Positions 9,040 through 18,610 of a stretch of 64,000 nucleotides of DNA are shown here, piece after piece. Every line of letters starts with the position of its first letter. Positions within the stretch are counted from its first letter, which is position 1. This DNA comes from Aquimarina acroporae (GTDB lineage: Bacteria; Bacteroidota; Bacteroidia; Flavobacteriales; Flavobacteriaceae): assembly GCF_023195925.1 (NCBI RefSeq), contig NZ_JALPRE010000012.1, positions 124,001 to 188,000 on the forward strand. Reading direction: 5' to 3'. The notes under the pieces are model-generated. The model saw nothing but the letters and a program-made list of their open reading frames with translations, searched no databases and was not told where the DNA came from. A program made the translations under genes and the position numbers.

Positions 9040-9678
9040 TTAAAGAGACCAATCTCTTCCTTGAGTTAAATTTTCTAACGAATCACATCCTACTTGCTCT
9101 CCCGGAACCGGTAGATAGGCAAGAACATTTTTACCTATTTCTTCACTAGTTTTAAATCCCCAAATAGATAAACCACGAATCCAGGATAAATATGTGAAAA
9201 ACAAAGCGTCTTTTGATACTTTATCTAGGTCTTCTGGACCAGTAAGCTGTTCCATTTCCTCTTCATAGGCTTCTTGTTGCTCTTTTGATGATTTAAGATA
9301 CTTAGCTAAAAGAGCATCATAGGTTTCAGTTTTGATCTTTTTTACCGGGTTTTCTTCGCTAATCCCAAGGTTATCATTAAACATACCCGCTATTTTCTTA
9401 AACATATATGCTTCTTCTTCCTTAGACGCGTTATTCACAAATCGATCTACAAACATGGGAACATTTAGTGCTTTCGCACCGGGAATGTTTTCGGTTTCTG
9501 GAATAATTAAATCTACCAGCTGATCTAACACTTTGGCTTCATCTTCAGAAAGTAATTCTGGAGTCCAGGTCAATTGTATTTCTCTAGTACAACTTTGTAG
9601 TATACTTAACATTGTTGGTGTTACGGCAAGTGCTCCGGCCGTAATCCCAATATTTCTTATGGCTTCTCTTCTTTTCAT
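9040..9678 (-). CDS. gluconate 2-dehydrogenase subunit 3 family protein (small subunit)
   Basis: This is a 212-residue protein of the gluconate 2-dehydrogenase subunit 3 family (PF13618). The leader MKRREAIRNIGITAGALAV has a twin arginine followed by a hydrophobic stretch, so Tat export is likely. A Cys at residue 30 (LQSC) could be lipidated. The body contains LDQLVDLIIPETENIPGAKALNVPMFVDRFV, the usual family core, here cited in part. These small subunits partner a GMC flavoprotein that has no leader of its own and is carried across the membrane with it. The GMC gene lies 11 bp upstream, which matches that arrangement. Confidence 0.88.
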   Translation of the reverse strand: MKRREAIRNIGITAGALAVTPTMLSILQSCTREIQLTWTPELLSEDEAKVLDQLVDLIIPETENIPGAKALNVPMFVDRFVNNASKEEEAYMFKKIAGMFNDNLGISEENPVKKIKTETYDALLAKYLKSSKEQQEAYEEEMEQLTGPEDLDKVSKDALFFTYLSWIRGLSIWGFKTSEEIGKNVLAYLPVPGEQVGCDSLENLTQGRDWSL

Positions 9679-9689
9679 ACTCTATAACA

Positions 9690-11381
9690 TTAAGCGTTTT
9701 TTTGAATTTGTTTTGCAGCATGATCTGCAGCTCTGGCAGTAAACGCCATATAGGTCAGGGAAGGGTTTACACAACTTGCAGAAGTCATGAAAGAACCATC
9801 GGTCACATATACATTGGGAACTGCATGAATCTGATTGTGCTTGTTGAGTACAGAAGTTTTGGGATCGTGTCCCATTCTAGCTGTTCCCATTTCATGAATT
9901 CCGAGTCCGATACCACCAATGTCATCTCTAGCTTCTATATCTTTGAAACCGGCTTTCTCAAGCATATCCATCGCTTGTTTGATCATATCCTTTCTCATTG
10001 CTAGTTCATTTTCTTTGAATTCAGCATCAAAAGTCACCGTTGGAAGCCCCCATTCGTCTAATTTTTCATAGTCCAGGGTCATTTTGTTCTCGTGATAAGG
10101 CAAACACTCACCAAAACCATTTAGCCCCATTCTCCATTTTCCTGGTTTTAATATTTCTTCTTTTAGTTCTTTTCCATAACCAAGTTCAGCAACCATGTCT
10201 TCCCAGTCGTGTCTGCTGGCTCCACCTTGAAAACCATATCCACGTTTAAAAGTCTCCTGATCGGTATCTCCTCCAATATTTCTAAATCTTGGGATGTAGA
10301 TACCATTTGGTCTTCTTCCTTTATAGTACTTATCTTCGAATCCGTCGAATGTACCATAGGCTCCTGCTTTAAAATGATGGTCCATAATATTATGTCCCAG
10401 CTCACCAGAATCATTTCCCATTCCATTAGGGAAGCGTTCAGACTTGGATTGTAAAAGAATACTTGCCGAAGCAATAGCTGAAGCACATAGAAAAATAACT
10501 TTTGCAGTGAATTCCATTTTTTCTTTGGTTTCTGCATCGATCACTTTTACTCCTGTAGCTTTTCCGGTTTTATCATCATACATTACTTCATAAACCACAG
10601 AGTGAGGGCGAAGGGTCATATTACCCGTACGTTCTGCTGCAGGTAAGGTAGATGAGTTACTGCTAAAATATGCACCAAAAGGGCATCCTCTCATACATCG
10701 ATCGCGAAACTGACAGTTCATGCGACCTTCAAACTTTTTCGTGCCTGTAATATGAGCAGATCTACCTATGGTCATAAGTCGATCTTCGTAATTATCTGCA
10801 ATATTAGATTTTAAGTGCTCCTCTACACAATTTAGTTCCATAGGAGGAAGAAATTGTCCGTCGGGTAATTGTTCAAGCCCTAATTTTTCTCCACTTACCC
10901 CGATATATTCTTCTACCTTATCATACCAAGGCGCAATATCTTTATAGCGCACAGGCCAGTCTACGGCTATTCCTTCTTTTTTATTAGCCTCAAAATCGAT
11001 ATCACTTAACCGATAACTTTGTCTACCCCACATCAATGATCTACCTCCAACGTGATATCCTCGAATCCAATCAAATCGTTTAGTTTCGTTATATGGGTGT
11101 TTTAAATCATTCACAAAAAAGTGGCGATGCGCTTTTGAGGTTACATATCCTGTTCTATGCTGTTTTTCCTGCTCTTGAATTTCTTTTCGAGAAGGTTGCC
11201 CTTTATATTTATAATCCCATGGATCGTCATTCATTGTCGGGTAATCTTCGACATGTCGTACCATGCGTCCACGTTCTAAAACAAGTGTTTTTAGGCCTTT
11301 TTCACAAAGTTCTTTTGCCGCCCAGCCTCCACTAATTCCGGTGCCAACTACAATGACATCATATTGCGGTTCTTTTTGCAT
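9690..11381 (-). CDS. GMC family FAD-dependent oxidoreductase (sugar dehydrogenase large subunit)
   Basis: This is a 563-residue flavoprotein. The FAD-binding motif is VVGTGISGGWAAKELCEKG near the N-terminus, with LVLERGR as the next strand. A cluster of Cys residues (CQFRDRCMRGCPFGAY) is typical of the gluconate and glycoside dehydrogenase branch and could bind a metal or an iron-sulphur cluster. The C-terminal GMC domain carries HEMGTARMG (catalytic His) and SCVNPSLTYMAF. There is no signal peptide, consistent with Tat hitch-hiking on the small subunit encoded next. The likely reaction is oxidation at C3 of a sugar or glycoside, with electrons passed to the cytochrome encoded upstream. Confidence 0.92.
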   Translation of the reverse strand: MQKEPQYDVIVVGTGISGGWAAKELCEKGLKTLVLERGRMVRHVEDYPTMNDDPWDYKYKGQPSRKEIQEQEKQHRTGYVTSKAHRHFFVNDLKHPYNETKRFDWIRGYHVGGRSLMWGRQSYRLSDIDFEANKKEGIAVDWPVRYKDIAPWYDKVEEYIGVSGEKLGLEQLPDGQFLPPMELNCVEEHLKSNIADNYEDRLMTIGRSAHITGTKKFEGRMNCQFRDRCMRGCPFGAYFSSNSSTLPAAERTGNMTLRPHSVVYEVMYDDKTGKATGVKVIDAETKEKMEFTAKVIFLCASAIASASILLQSKSERFPNGMGNDSGELGHNIMDHHFKAGAYGTFDGFEDKYYKGRRPNGIYIPRFRNIGGDTDQETFKRGYGFQGGASRHDWEDMVAELGYGKELKEEILKPGKWRMGLNGFGECLPYHENKMTLDYEKLDEWGLPTVTFDAEFKENELAMRKDMIKQAMDMLEKAGFKDIEARDDIGGIGLGIHEMGTARMGHDPKTSVLNKHNQIHAVPNVYVTDGSFMTSASCVNPSLTYMAFTARAADHAAKQIQKNA

Positions 11382-11412
11382 AATAAAAATTGATTTTTGA
11401 GTTAAATTGAGA

Positions 11413-11904
11413 TTATTCTAGAGTCCTAAACCATTCTGCCATAGCTCTTGCTTCTTCTTCAGGAATATTTTGATTTAGCATTATCGTATTGTTGTATTCT
11501 TTAAGTAGGGCCATGGCTACAGGGTCTTTCTTTAGCATTTCATCGGGATTCATAATCATATTCATGACCCACTCTGGACTTCTTTTTTTATAGATTCCGA
11601 CCATTGGAGGTCCGATGAATTTTTGAGTTGCTTTATGACAAGCGAGACATTTAGACTTAAACAGCTGTTCTCCTTTACTAGCTAATACTGTATTGATATT
11701 TTCATCAAAGGTAACTTCTGTAATAGGGCCTATACCTTTGTTGTCCAACATGACAGGTGTGGTAGTTTTTTTTTCTGTAGTTACTTTTTTATCCTCGGTT
11801 TTTGTTCCTATCGTAATGGTTTCTTTTTCCTTTTTTTCTTTGGAAGAACAAGCTGTGGCAATCATAAGACAAACTACCCCCAGAGTTAAATAGAGTGATT
11901 TCAT
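11413..11904 (-). CDS. c-type cytochrome lipoprotein
   Basis: This is a 163-residue monohaem cytochrome. The lipobox is MIATAC (Cys19) and a Lys/Thr-rich linker runs to about residue 55. The haem motif is CLACH (C86, C89, H90). The following segment FIGPPMVGIYKKRSPEWV is typical of class I cytochromes next to sugar dehydrogenases. An axial Met probably lies in TIMLNQNIPEEEA. It is the first gene of the operon and would carry electrons from the GMC dehydrogenase to the respiratory chain on the periplasmic side. Confidence 0.9.
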   Translation of the reverse strand: MKSLYLTLGVVCLMIATACSSKEKKEKETITIGTKTEDKKVTTEKKTTTPVMLDNKGIGPITEVTFDENINTVLASKGEQLFKSKCLACHKATQKFIGPPMVGIYKKRSPEWVMNMIMNPDEMLKKDPVAMALLKEYNNTIMLNQNIPEEEARAMAEWFRTLE

Positions 11905-11978
11905 AAATTGTGATCTTCTTTTACAGACGGTTTACTTTTTTATAATTGTATAATCTTTTTAGGTTTTTGATGTTGACA

Positions 11979-12009
11979 CACTATCCCCTAAAATTAGAGA
12001 AGGATAGTG
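11979..12009. promoter_or_regulatory. inverted repeat in the divergent cytochrome c / AraC intergenic region
   Basis: Eight-base arms CACTATCC (11979-11986) and GGATAGTG (12002-12009) are separated by 15 bases. It lies 75 bp before the cytochrome c start and 173 bp before the AraC start, in the only regulatory space shared by the two. It could bind the AraC-type regulator, but two 8-base arms may also arise by chance. Confidence 0.35.
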
Positions 12010-12181
12010 ACGGGATATAGACATATTTTATGATGTATATTTTGTTGTTTTATGGGTGTGTGTTGAAAAACATTAGATTATCATCAAATTTATTGTGAAA
12101 ACTTTACACTATTTTTAACTTGTTGTGCATTTTTTTGCATTAAATTGTCTTTCAGTTCTAGTTAGTCAGATAATTAAGAGT

Positions 12182-13066
12182 ATGAGAAAAGCTTCTTTTG
12201 AGAAAGTGATTCCCCCAAAGGGATCCTCGTTTAAGGTATTTTATTCAAAAGCCCCCTTTTTGCCATATGGAGGTCGTTGGCATTTTCATCCAGAATATGA
12301 AATAGTGTATTTACCATCGGGTAAAGGGAAACGGTTTATTGGGACTAAAATAAGTCGATTTGAAGATGGAGATCTAATATTGTTGGGGCCTAATATTCCT
12401 CATAATTGTTTTAACGTAGGTTTTGAATCCGAAGTATATGAGGAATATGTTATTCAGTTCAAAGGAGAAGATATAAAAGAAGCGAGTAAGTTTTTTACAG
12501 AATTTGAAGATATTCAAGAATTACTTGTGAATTCGAATGCCGGGTTAACGTTAACCTCAAAAGATAAACATGATATAGGTGAGATTATTAAAAGTATGAT
12601 AGGGCTTTCTCCTCTAGAAAAACTGCTACAGTTGTTTAGAGTATTACAGAAATTAGCTAATACTAGTTATGAGAGTTTGGAAGTGAAGCAGTTTTTAACA
12701 CTCTCAGTAAATCATACCGAAAGAGTTAGAGATATTTATAAAATCATTCAGGAGAATTATCAAACAGCTATTTCGACAAGACAAGTAGCTCAACAGATAG
12801 GAATGACAGAAAGCTCTTTTTGTCGTTTTTTCTTGAAAAGTACTGGTAAAACATTTAAACAGGCACTCACAGAAATTAGAATTCAAAATGCATGTAATTT
12901 ACTGGTGAATACCGATGCTACTATTACTAGTATAGCATTTGATTGTGGGTTTAATAGCTTGTCTCTTTTTAATAGATTGTTCAAACGTGTTATAGAAGAT
13001 ACTCCTAACAAATACAGGCAAAAATATGTAAATCATTTGCAGGTATCTTTCCCTAAAACAGCATGA
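12182..13066 (+). CDS. AraC family transcriptional regulator with cupin sensor domain
   Basis: This regulator of about 294 residues has an N-terminal cupin domain (WHFHPEYEIVYLPSGKG, then DGDLILLGPNIPHN) and a C-terminal pair of helix-turn-helix motifs (ISTRQVAQQIGMTESSFCR and ITSIAFDCGFNSLSLFNR). I chose the ATG at 12182 (MRKASF). An in-frame ATG at 12125 would add 19 residues that do not resemble the family. The gene is divergent from the eight-gene sugar operon, so it probably senses a sugar and controls that operon. That link is inference from position. Confidence 0.9.
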   Translation: MRKASFEKVIPPKGSSFKVFYSKAPFLPYGGRWHFHPEYEIVYLPSGKGKRFIGTKISRFEDGDLILLGPNIPHNCFNVGFESEVYEEYVIQFKGEDIKEASKFFTEFEDIQELLVNSNAGLTLTSKDKHDIGEIIKSMIGLSPLEKLLQLFRVLQKLANTSYESLEVKQFLTLSVNHTERVRDIYKIIQENYQTAISTRQVAQQIGMTESSFCRFFLKSTGKTFKQALTEIRIQNACNLLVNTDATITSIAFDCGFNSLSLFNRLFKRVIEDTPNKYRQKYVNHLQVSFPKTA

Positions 13067-13073
13067 AGAACTT

Positions 13074-13110
13074 TAAAACTTAGAGTTTTATAAGGAATTT
13101 TGTAATTTTG
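13074..13110 (+). promoter_or_regulatory. promoter -7 element with upstream palindrome before the metal-efflux operon
   Basis: TAATTTTG at 13103-13110 matches the Bacteroidetes -7 consensus TAnnTTTG and lies nine bases before the HYC_CC_PP start. Just upstream, TAAAACT and AGTTTTA (13074-13090) form a perfect inverted repeat around TAG, where the -33 element should be. No clear TTG is present at -33. The palindrome could be an operator for a metal regulator or part of the AraC gene terminator. Confidence 0.45.
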
Positions 13111-13118
13111 TAGTATAT

Positions 13119-13535
13119 ATGAAGAAAATCATTCACAATAGTTGCGCTTCTTTGTTAGCCGTATTGGTATTGTTATCGACAATGTCTTTTTCGGTGAACA
13201 TGCATTATTGTGGAAAAACACTAGTAGATGTTTCTGTTTTTAATGTGGCAAAAAGCTGTGAGATGCCACAAATGAAATCTACACAGGAATGTAGTGTTGA
13301 AACGAAAAAGAAATCTTGTTGTACAGATAAGCAGATAATAGTAGAGGGTAAAGAAGACCTGAAAGATATTGTCAAAAATCTTACTTTTGAGCAACAGGTT
13401 TTCTTAGTAAGTTTTACCCATTCGTACATATATCTTTTTTCTGCTAAGGATACTGCGATAACATCATTTATAGAGTATCCTCCTCCATTACTCGATAAGG
13501 ACTATCAGATCCTTTACGAGACCTTTTTGATTTGA
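13119..13535 (+). CDS. HYC_CC_PP family protein, metal-efflux associated
   Basis: This is a 138-residue exported protein with an N-terminal hydrophobic leader (residues 8-25). It carries the three marks of this Bacteroidetes family: HYC (MHYCGKTLVDVSV), the paired cysteines in KKSCCTDK, and the Pro run in EYPPPLLDKD. Cys, His and Met content suggests metal binding. Families of this type sit at the head of copper/silver efflux operons, as here, where the RND pump gene follows. The biochemical role is unknown. It may be a periplasmic metal chaperone or sensor. Confidence 0.8.
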   Translation: MKKIIHNSCASLLAVLVLLSTMSFSVNMHYCGKTLVDVSVFNVAKSCEMPQMKSTQECSVETKKKSCCTDKQIIVEGKEDLKDIVKNLTFEQQVFLVSFTHSYIYLFSAKDTAITSFIEYPPPLLDKDYQILYETFLI

Positions 13536-13556
13536 TTTTATTAGATATTGGAAATA

Positions 13557-13583
13557 AGCCCAACAGAACTCTGTTTTTGGGCT
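13557..13583 (+). terminator. hairpin between HYC_CC_PP gene and RND pump gene
   Basis: The arms AGCCCAA (13557-13563) and TTGGGCT (13577-13583) form a hairpin with a partly paired loop, 22 bp after the HYC_CC_PP stop. A T-tract lies inside the right arm but none follows it. It may attenuate or process the operon mRNA rather than fully stop transcription. Confidence 0.4.
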
Positions 13584-13641
13584 AAACGTATAGTGTATAT
13601 ATAACATACACTTTTTCAGTACATATCTAATTACATTCAAA

Positions 13642-16600
13642 ATGCTGAACAAGCCAATTAAATTTTTAATAGAAAACAAAATAGTAGCAGTATTATTGTT
13701 AGCAGTCTTCGTAGGCTGGGGAATATTGCACGCTCCATTTCAATGGGATTTCGGTTTTTTTCCAAGAGATCCGGTAGCAGTAGATGCGATACCTGATATT
13801 GGAGAAAACCAACAAATAATTTACACAAAATGGGAAGGTCGTTCACCTCAAGATATTGATGATCAGATCACATATCCTCTTACCACAGCATTAATGGGAA
13901 TTCCCGGTGTAAACACCATAAGAAGTTCTTCGATGTTTGGTTTTTCAAGTATCTATATCATTTTTGAAGAAGATGTAGAATTTTACTGGTCAAGAAGTCG
14001 AATATTAGAGAAGCTAAATTCTTTACCTGTGGGGTTACTTCCAAAAGGAGTTAATCCAACCTTAGGACCAGATGCAACTGGTTTAGGGCAAATTTTTTGG
14101 TATACGCTAGAGGGACGTGATGAAAAGGGTAATGTTACCGGCGGTTGGGATCTTCATGAGCTTCGTAGTATACAGGATTATTATGTAAAGTATTCGCTTT
14201 CTTCTGCAAGTGGAGTATCGGAGGTAGCTTCTATTGGAGGTTATGTTCAAGAATATCAGGTTGATGTAGACCCAGAGCTCATACGCCAATATAATATCAA
14301 CCTTAATGATATTGTCAAGGCATTAAAAAAATCTAACCAGGATACAGGAGCTCAAACTTTAGAAATTAACCGAGCAGAATATTTGGTTAGAGGTTTGGGT
14401 AACGTAAAATCGATATCAGATATTGAGAATACAGTTGTAGGGTCAGAAAATTATACTTCTATTCTAATAAAAGATGTGGCTAATGTACACTTGGGACCGG
14501 CTCCGCGACGTGGGATATTAGACAAGGAAGGAGCTGAGGTGGCTGGAGGGGTAGTGGTAGCTCGTTATGGAGCTAATCCTATGGAGGTAATCGACAACGT
14601 GAAAAATGAGATAGCAAAACTATCTGCCGGTTTACCTACAAAAGTACTGACAGACGGTAGAACTTCTCAAGTAACTGTAGTACCTTTTTATGATCGCACC
14701 GAATTAATAGAAGAAACTATAGGAACTCTAAGTGAGGCTTTAACATTGGAGATATTGATCACTATATTGGTTATTGTTATTATGGTGTTCAATCTAAGAG
14801 CTTCAGTTCTTATTTCGGGATTGTTACCAGTATCAGTTTTAATGGTGTTTGTTGCCATGAAATTGTTTAATGTCGAAGCTAATATTGTGGCACTATCAGG
14901 TATCGCAATTGCCATAGGAACCATAGTCGATGTAGGTGTTATTCTTTCAGAAAATATCGTTCGACATTTAGAGGAAAATGAAAACAAAAAAGAAAAAGAT
15001 CAGCTTGCTATTAATCTAATGGTATATAATGCTACAGCAGAAGTTTCTGGAGCAATATTTACTGCAGTACTTACTACGATTATTAGTTTTTTACCTGTTT
15101 TTACTATGATAGGAGCCGAAGGAAAATTATTTCGTCCATTGGCATTTACAAAGACGATGGCACTAGTATCTTCCATTGTAGTGGCATTATTTTTAATTCC
15201 GCCCTTTGCGGCTTATTTTTTTAAGAGAAAAAGTCTAAGGACGTTTTATAAATACGTGCTTAATGGAGTTTTAATCGTCCTAGGTTTTTTAGCAATTATA
15301 TTTGGTTATTGGTTGGGGCTGGTATTGATTGGTTTTGGAATTTTAACGATACTATCATTGCTAGATAAACTTTCTCAAAAACAGTTTAATTTGAGTACTA
15401 TAATACTGTCGTCGGTTACGATTGTTTTTCTGCTTGCTATTTATTGGAGACCTTTAGGATTCGAACAGAACTTGGTATTGAATTTATTCTTTGTGGGGAT
15501 AATTTGCTTTGGACTTTTAGGAATCTTTTGGGTGTTTAAAATGTACTACAGCCGTATGTTACAATGGGCGCTTAATAACAAGTTTGTATTTCTATCAATT
15601 CCGTTTTACATTGTTATTTGCGGAATATTGATCATGAAAAATACAGGAAAAGAATTTATGCCATCACTTAACGAAGGTTCATTTTTGCTCATGCCCACAT
15701 CATTACCACACGCTGGGGTAGAAGAGAACAAACGTGTACTGCAGCAGCTTGATATGGCGGTGGCTTCAATTCCTGAGATAAAAACTGTGGTTGGTAAAGC
15801 AGGAAGAACAGAATCTGCTCTAGATCCTGCACCTTTGTCGATGTATGAAAATATGATTCAATATCATTCAGAATATGAATTGAACAAAGAAGGAGAACCA
15901 CAACGATTTAAAGTAGATAGTAATGGTGATTTTGTATTGAAAAATGGAAGCATGGTTACTAATCCCAATTTAAAAGATAATTCAAAGGCCTCGAATATGG
16001 GAGGAGATTTATTAAACCCATACCGTATTGACAGAGGTTTATTGATAGAAGATGAGGGAGGTGAATATTTTAGGAATTGGAGACCAGAGATTCAATCTCC
16101 CGATGATATTTGGAATGAAATTATAAGGGTAACTAAATTACCGGGAGTAACATCAGCTCCTAAATTACAGCCTATTGAAACCAGATTGGTGATGCTACAA
16201 ACAGGAATGAGAGCACCTATGGGAATAAAAATAAAGGGACAGAGTTTAGAAGAGATAGAAGCTTTCGGTTTACAACTAGAGAAGATTCTAAAAACAAGTA
16301 CAGGAATAAAGAAAGAAGCTGTTTTTGCAGATAGAATAATTGGTAAACCCTATATACTTATGGACATAGATCGGGAAAAGTTAGCCCGCTATGGTATTAC
16401 TATTGAAGATGTACAACGTATAATAGCAACAGCAGTAGGAGGAATGCCCGTCACACAAACTGTTGAAGGTAGAGAACGTTATGCATTAAGAGTACGATAT
16501 CCCAGAGAATTAAGAGGTACACCAGATGATTTAGAAAACATATATGTACCTATTATCAAAGGAAGTCCAATACCACTTAGTGAGCTTGTTACGATTCGAT

Positions 16601-17394
16601 ATGAACAAGGTCCGCAGGCCATTAAAAGTGAAGATACTTTTCTAGTTGGTTATGTGCTATTTGATAAACTAGATGGTTTTGCAGAAGTAGATGTAGTTGA
16701 AAATGCACAACGGGTTATTCAAAATAAGATAGAAATTAATGAGCTTACTATTCCAAAGGGAATTAACTATGTCTTTACCGGAACGTATGAAAATCAGTTG
16801 CGAGCAGAAAAGACGATGTCTTTGGTAGTGCCCATAGTACTGTTCATAATTTTCATGATACTCTACTTTCAATTTAGAAGTGTAGCTACCTCTTTTATGG
16901 TGTTTACTGGTATAGCAGTGGCATTTGCCGGAGGGTTTATTCTGATCTGGCTATATGGTCAGGATTGGTTCTTAAATTTTAATGTATTCGGAGAGAACTG
17001 GAGGGATTTGTTTCAGATACAAACCATTAACCTAAGTGTAGCGGTTTGGGTTGGTTTTATTGCGCTCTTTGGTATCGCTACCGATGATGGAGTGGTAATG
17101 GCTACTTATCTAACTCAAACTTTTGAAAGAAATAGGCCTTCAGATATAAAAGAAATACGCGCAAGTATCATAGAAGCTGGGGAGAAACGTATACGACCTT
17201 GTTTAATGACCACTGCGACGACCATATTGGCATTGCTACCTATTTTAACCTCTACCGGAAGAGGAAGTGATATAATGATACCTATGGCAATACCCAGTTT
17301 TGGAGGAATGCTCATTGCACTTATTACTCTTTTTGTGGTACCCGTGCTATATAGCTGGAGACAAGAAGTTCAACTAAAAAGAATCAAAAAATGA
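13642..17394 (+). CDS. CusA/CzcA family heavy-metal efflux RND transporter
   Basis: This is a 1250-residue inner-membrane pump. It begins with an N-terminal helix, followed by the porter motifs DAIPDIGENQ and WEGRSPQDIDDQITYPLTTAL typical of heavy-metal RND proteins. Later landmarks are GIAIAIGTIVDVGVILSENI in the membrane domain, EFMPSLNEGSFLLMPTSLP, and GGMPVTQTVEGRERYALRVR, which is shared with CusA. It is about 200 residues longer than Escherichia coli CusA because of extra membrane helices near residues 530-650 and a soluble insertion near 740-830, as is common in Bacteroidetes. The stop overlaps the next gene (ATGA). Confidence 0.93.
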   Translation: MLNKPIKFLIENKIVAVLLLAVFVGWGILHAPFQWDFGFFPRDPVAVDAIPDIGENQQIIYTKWEGRSPQDIDDQITYPLTTALMGIPGVNTIRSSSMFGFSSIYIIFEEDVEFYWSRSRILEKLNSLPVGLLPKGVNPTLGPDATGLGQIFWYTLEGRDEKGNVTGGWDLHELRSIQDYYVKYSLSSASGVSEVASIGGYVQEYQVDVDPELIRQYNINLNDIVKALKKSNQDTGAQTLEINRAEYLVRGLGNVKSISDIENTVVGSENYTSILIKDVANVHLGPAPRRGILDKEGAEVAGGVVVARYGANPMEVIDNVKNEIAKLSAGLPTKVLTDGRTSQVTVVPFYDRTELIEETIGTLSEALTLEILITILVIVIMVFNLRASVLISGLLPVSVLMVFVAMKLFNVEANIVALSGIAIAIGTIVDVGVILSENIVRHLEENENKKEKDQLAINLMVYNATAEVSGAIFTAVLTTIISFLPVFTMIGAEGKLFRPLAFTKTMALVSSIVVALFLIPPFAAYFFKRKSLRTFYKYVLNGVLIVLGFLAIIFGYWLGLVLIGFGILTILSLLDKLSQKQFNLSTIILSSVTIVFLLAIYWRPLGFEQNLVLNLFFVGIICFGLLGIFWVFKMYYSRMLQWALNNKFVFLSIPFYIVICGILIMKNTGKEFMPSLNEGSFLLMPTSLPHAGVEENKRVLQQLDMAVASIPEIKTVVGKAGRTESALDPAPLSMYENMIQYHSEYELNKEGEPQRFKVDSNGDFVLKNGSMVTNPNLKDNSKASNMGGDLLNPYRIDRGLLIEDEGGEYFRNWRPEIQSPDDIWNEIIRVTKLPGVTSAPKLQPIETRLVMLQTGMRAPMGIKIKGQSLEEIEAFGLQLEKILKTSTGIKKEAVFADRIIGKPYILMDIDREKLARYGITIEDVQRIIATAVGGMPVTQTVEGRERYALRVRYPRELRGTPDDLENIYVPIIKGSPIPLSELVTIRYEQGPQAIKSEDTFLVGYVLFDKLDGFAEVDVVENAQRVIQNKIEINELTIPKGINYVFTGTYENQLRAEKTMSLVVPIVLFIIFMILYFQFRSVATSFMVFTGIAVAFAGGFILIWLYGQDWFLNFNVFGENWRDLFQIQTINLSVAVWVGFIALFGIATDDGVVMATYLTQTFERNRPSDIKEIRASIIEAGEKRIRPCLMTTATTILALLPILTSTGRGSDIMIPMAIPSFGGMLIALITLFVVPVLYSWRQEVQLKRIKK

Positions 17395-18608
17395 AGTATA
17401 TGAAAATCATAGGCTGCTTGATATTCGTTGTACCTACTTTTGTTCAGGCGCAACAGTTGCAGTCTTATATAAATGAAGCAGATAAAAACAATGAAAGTAT
17501 TAAAGCATATGAGATGCGATATAATATCGCTCAGGAAAAAATAAACGAAGTTACTTGGTTGCCAAATACAGAATTTAGTGCTGGATATTTTGTTAGAGAA
17601 CCAGAAACAAGAACAGGAGCACAAGTAGCAAAATTTTCGGCTAAACAGATGTTACCCTGGTTTGGTACTGTGGAAACCCGGCAGAACCATGCCAGCGCAA
17701 TGGCAGAAATCGATTATGTAGAATATATCATTGCCAAGCGAAAATTAGCTTTGGCTGTTACAAAATCGTACTACCAACTTTATAGGTTGAACGCGAAGCG
17801 TAGTGTTTTGACCAAAAATATAGAACTTCTTAAGACCTATGAAACCTTAGCTTTACGATCTATAGAAGTAGGAAAAGCAGGAGCGGTAGATGTGTTACTT
17901 TTACAAATTCGACAAAATGAACTTCAACAAGAATCTGAAATCCTTCATGAACAAATTTTAGGAGAGACAGTTAATTTCAATAATTTATTGAATAGAGATG
18001 TTGCTTTACCGATAGATGTAAATACCGCAATTACTATCCCCCATCAGGATCCAGCATTTATTGATAGCTTAAGTTTGAATCCAGAACTACTTCGTTTTGA
18101 TAAGATGTTTGCATCAGTTATTCAGGAAGAATTATTAAATAAAAAGAAAGGTTCTCCAAAGATCGGGTTTGGATTAGATTATGTTCCCGTTCAGGAACGA
18201 CCAAATATGGTATTTGACGATAATGGTAAAGATATAGTAATGCCTATGGTTTCTGTTTCTATTCCTATTTTTAATAAGCAATATCGCTCTGTAACCAAAC
18301 AAAATGAACTTCGCAAACAAGAGATAACTTTTCAGCAAGAGGAACGTTTGCATAGACTAGAGTCTCTTTTAGCAAAGTCGATAGCACTTAGAAATAAAGC
18401 CCGTATCTCATTTAATACTCAAGATAAAAACCTAAAACGGGCCAAAGACGCAGAGCAAATTTTAATGAAAAATTATGAGACTGGTACGATCAATTTTAAT
18501 GATTTGCTAGATATTCAAGAACTTCAATTAAAGTTTGAGGTCAATCAAATTAATGCTATCGAAGATTATTATGTGCAATCTTCGATGATAAACTATTTAA
18601 GTAACTAA
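17391..18608 (+). CDS. TolC family outer-membrane efflux protein
   Basis: This is a 405-residue outer-membrane channel subunit with a signal peptide ending near FVQAQ. Two OEP-type halves are visible with long amphipathic helices, for example AKRKLALAVTKSYYQLYRL and a later LKRAKDAEQILMKNYETG segment. It forms the exit duct for the RND pump whose gene overlaps it by four bases. The start ATG at 17391 gives MKYMKIIGCL, and the second ATG at 17400 is equally possible. It is slightly shorter than CusC, which is usual for this branch. Confidence 0.9.
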   Translation: MKYMKIIGCLIFVVPTFVQAQQLQSYINEADKNNESIKAYEMRYNIAQEKINEVTWLPNTEFSAGYFVREPETRTGAQVAKFSAKQMLPWFGTVETRQNHASAMAEIDYVEYIIAKRKLALAVTKSYYQLYRLNAKRSVLTKNIELLKTYETLALRSIEVGKAGAVDVLLLQIRQNELQQESEILHEQILGETVNFNNLLNRDVALPIDVNTAITIPHQDPAFIDSLSLNPELLRFDKMFASVIQEELLNKKKGSPKIGFGLDYVPVQERPNMVFDDNGKDIVMPMVSVSIPIFNKQYRSVTKQNELRKQEITFQQEERLHRLESLLAKSIALRNKARISFNTQDKNLKRAKDAEQILMKNYETGTINFNDLLDIQELQLKFEVNQINAIEDYYVQSSMINYLSN

Positions 18609-18610
18609 GA

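Noticed and set aside
10163-10537. A 124-residue frame on the minus strand within the GMC oxidoreductase gene
   Set aside because: It is a shadow of the real gene in another frame, has no recognisable domain, and is low-complexity in composition.
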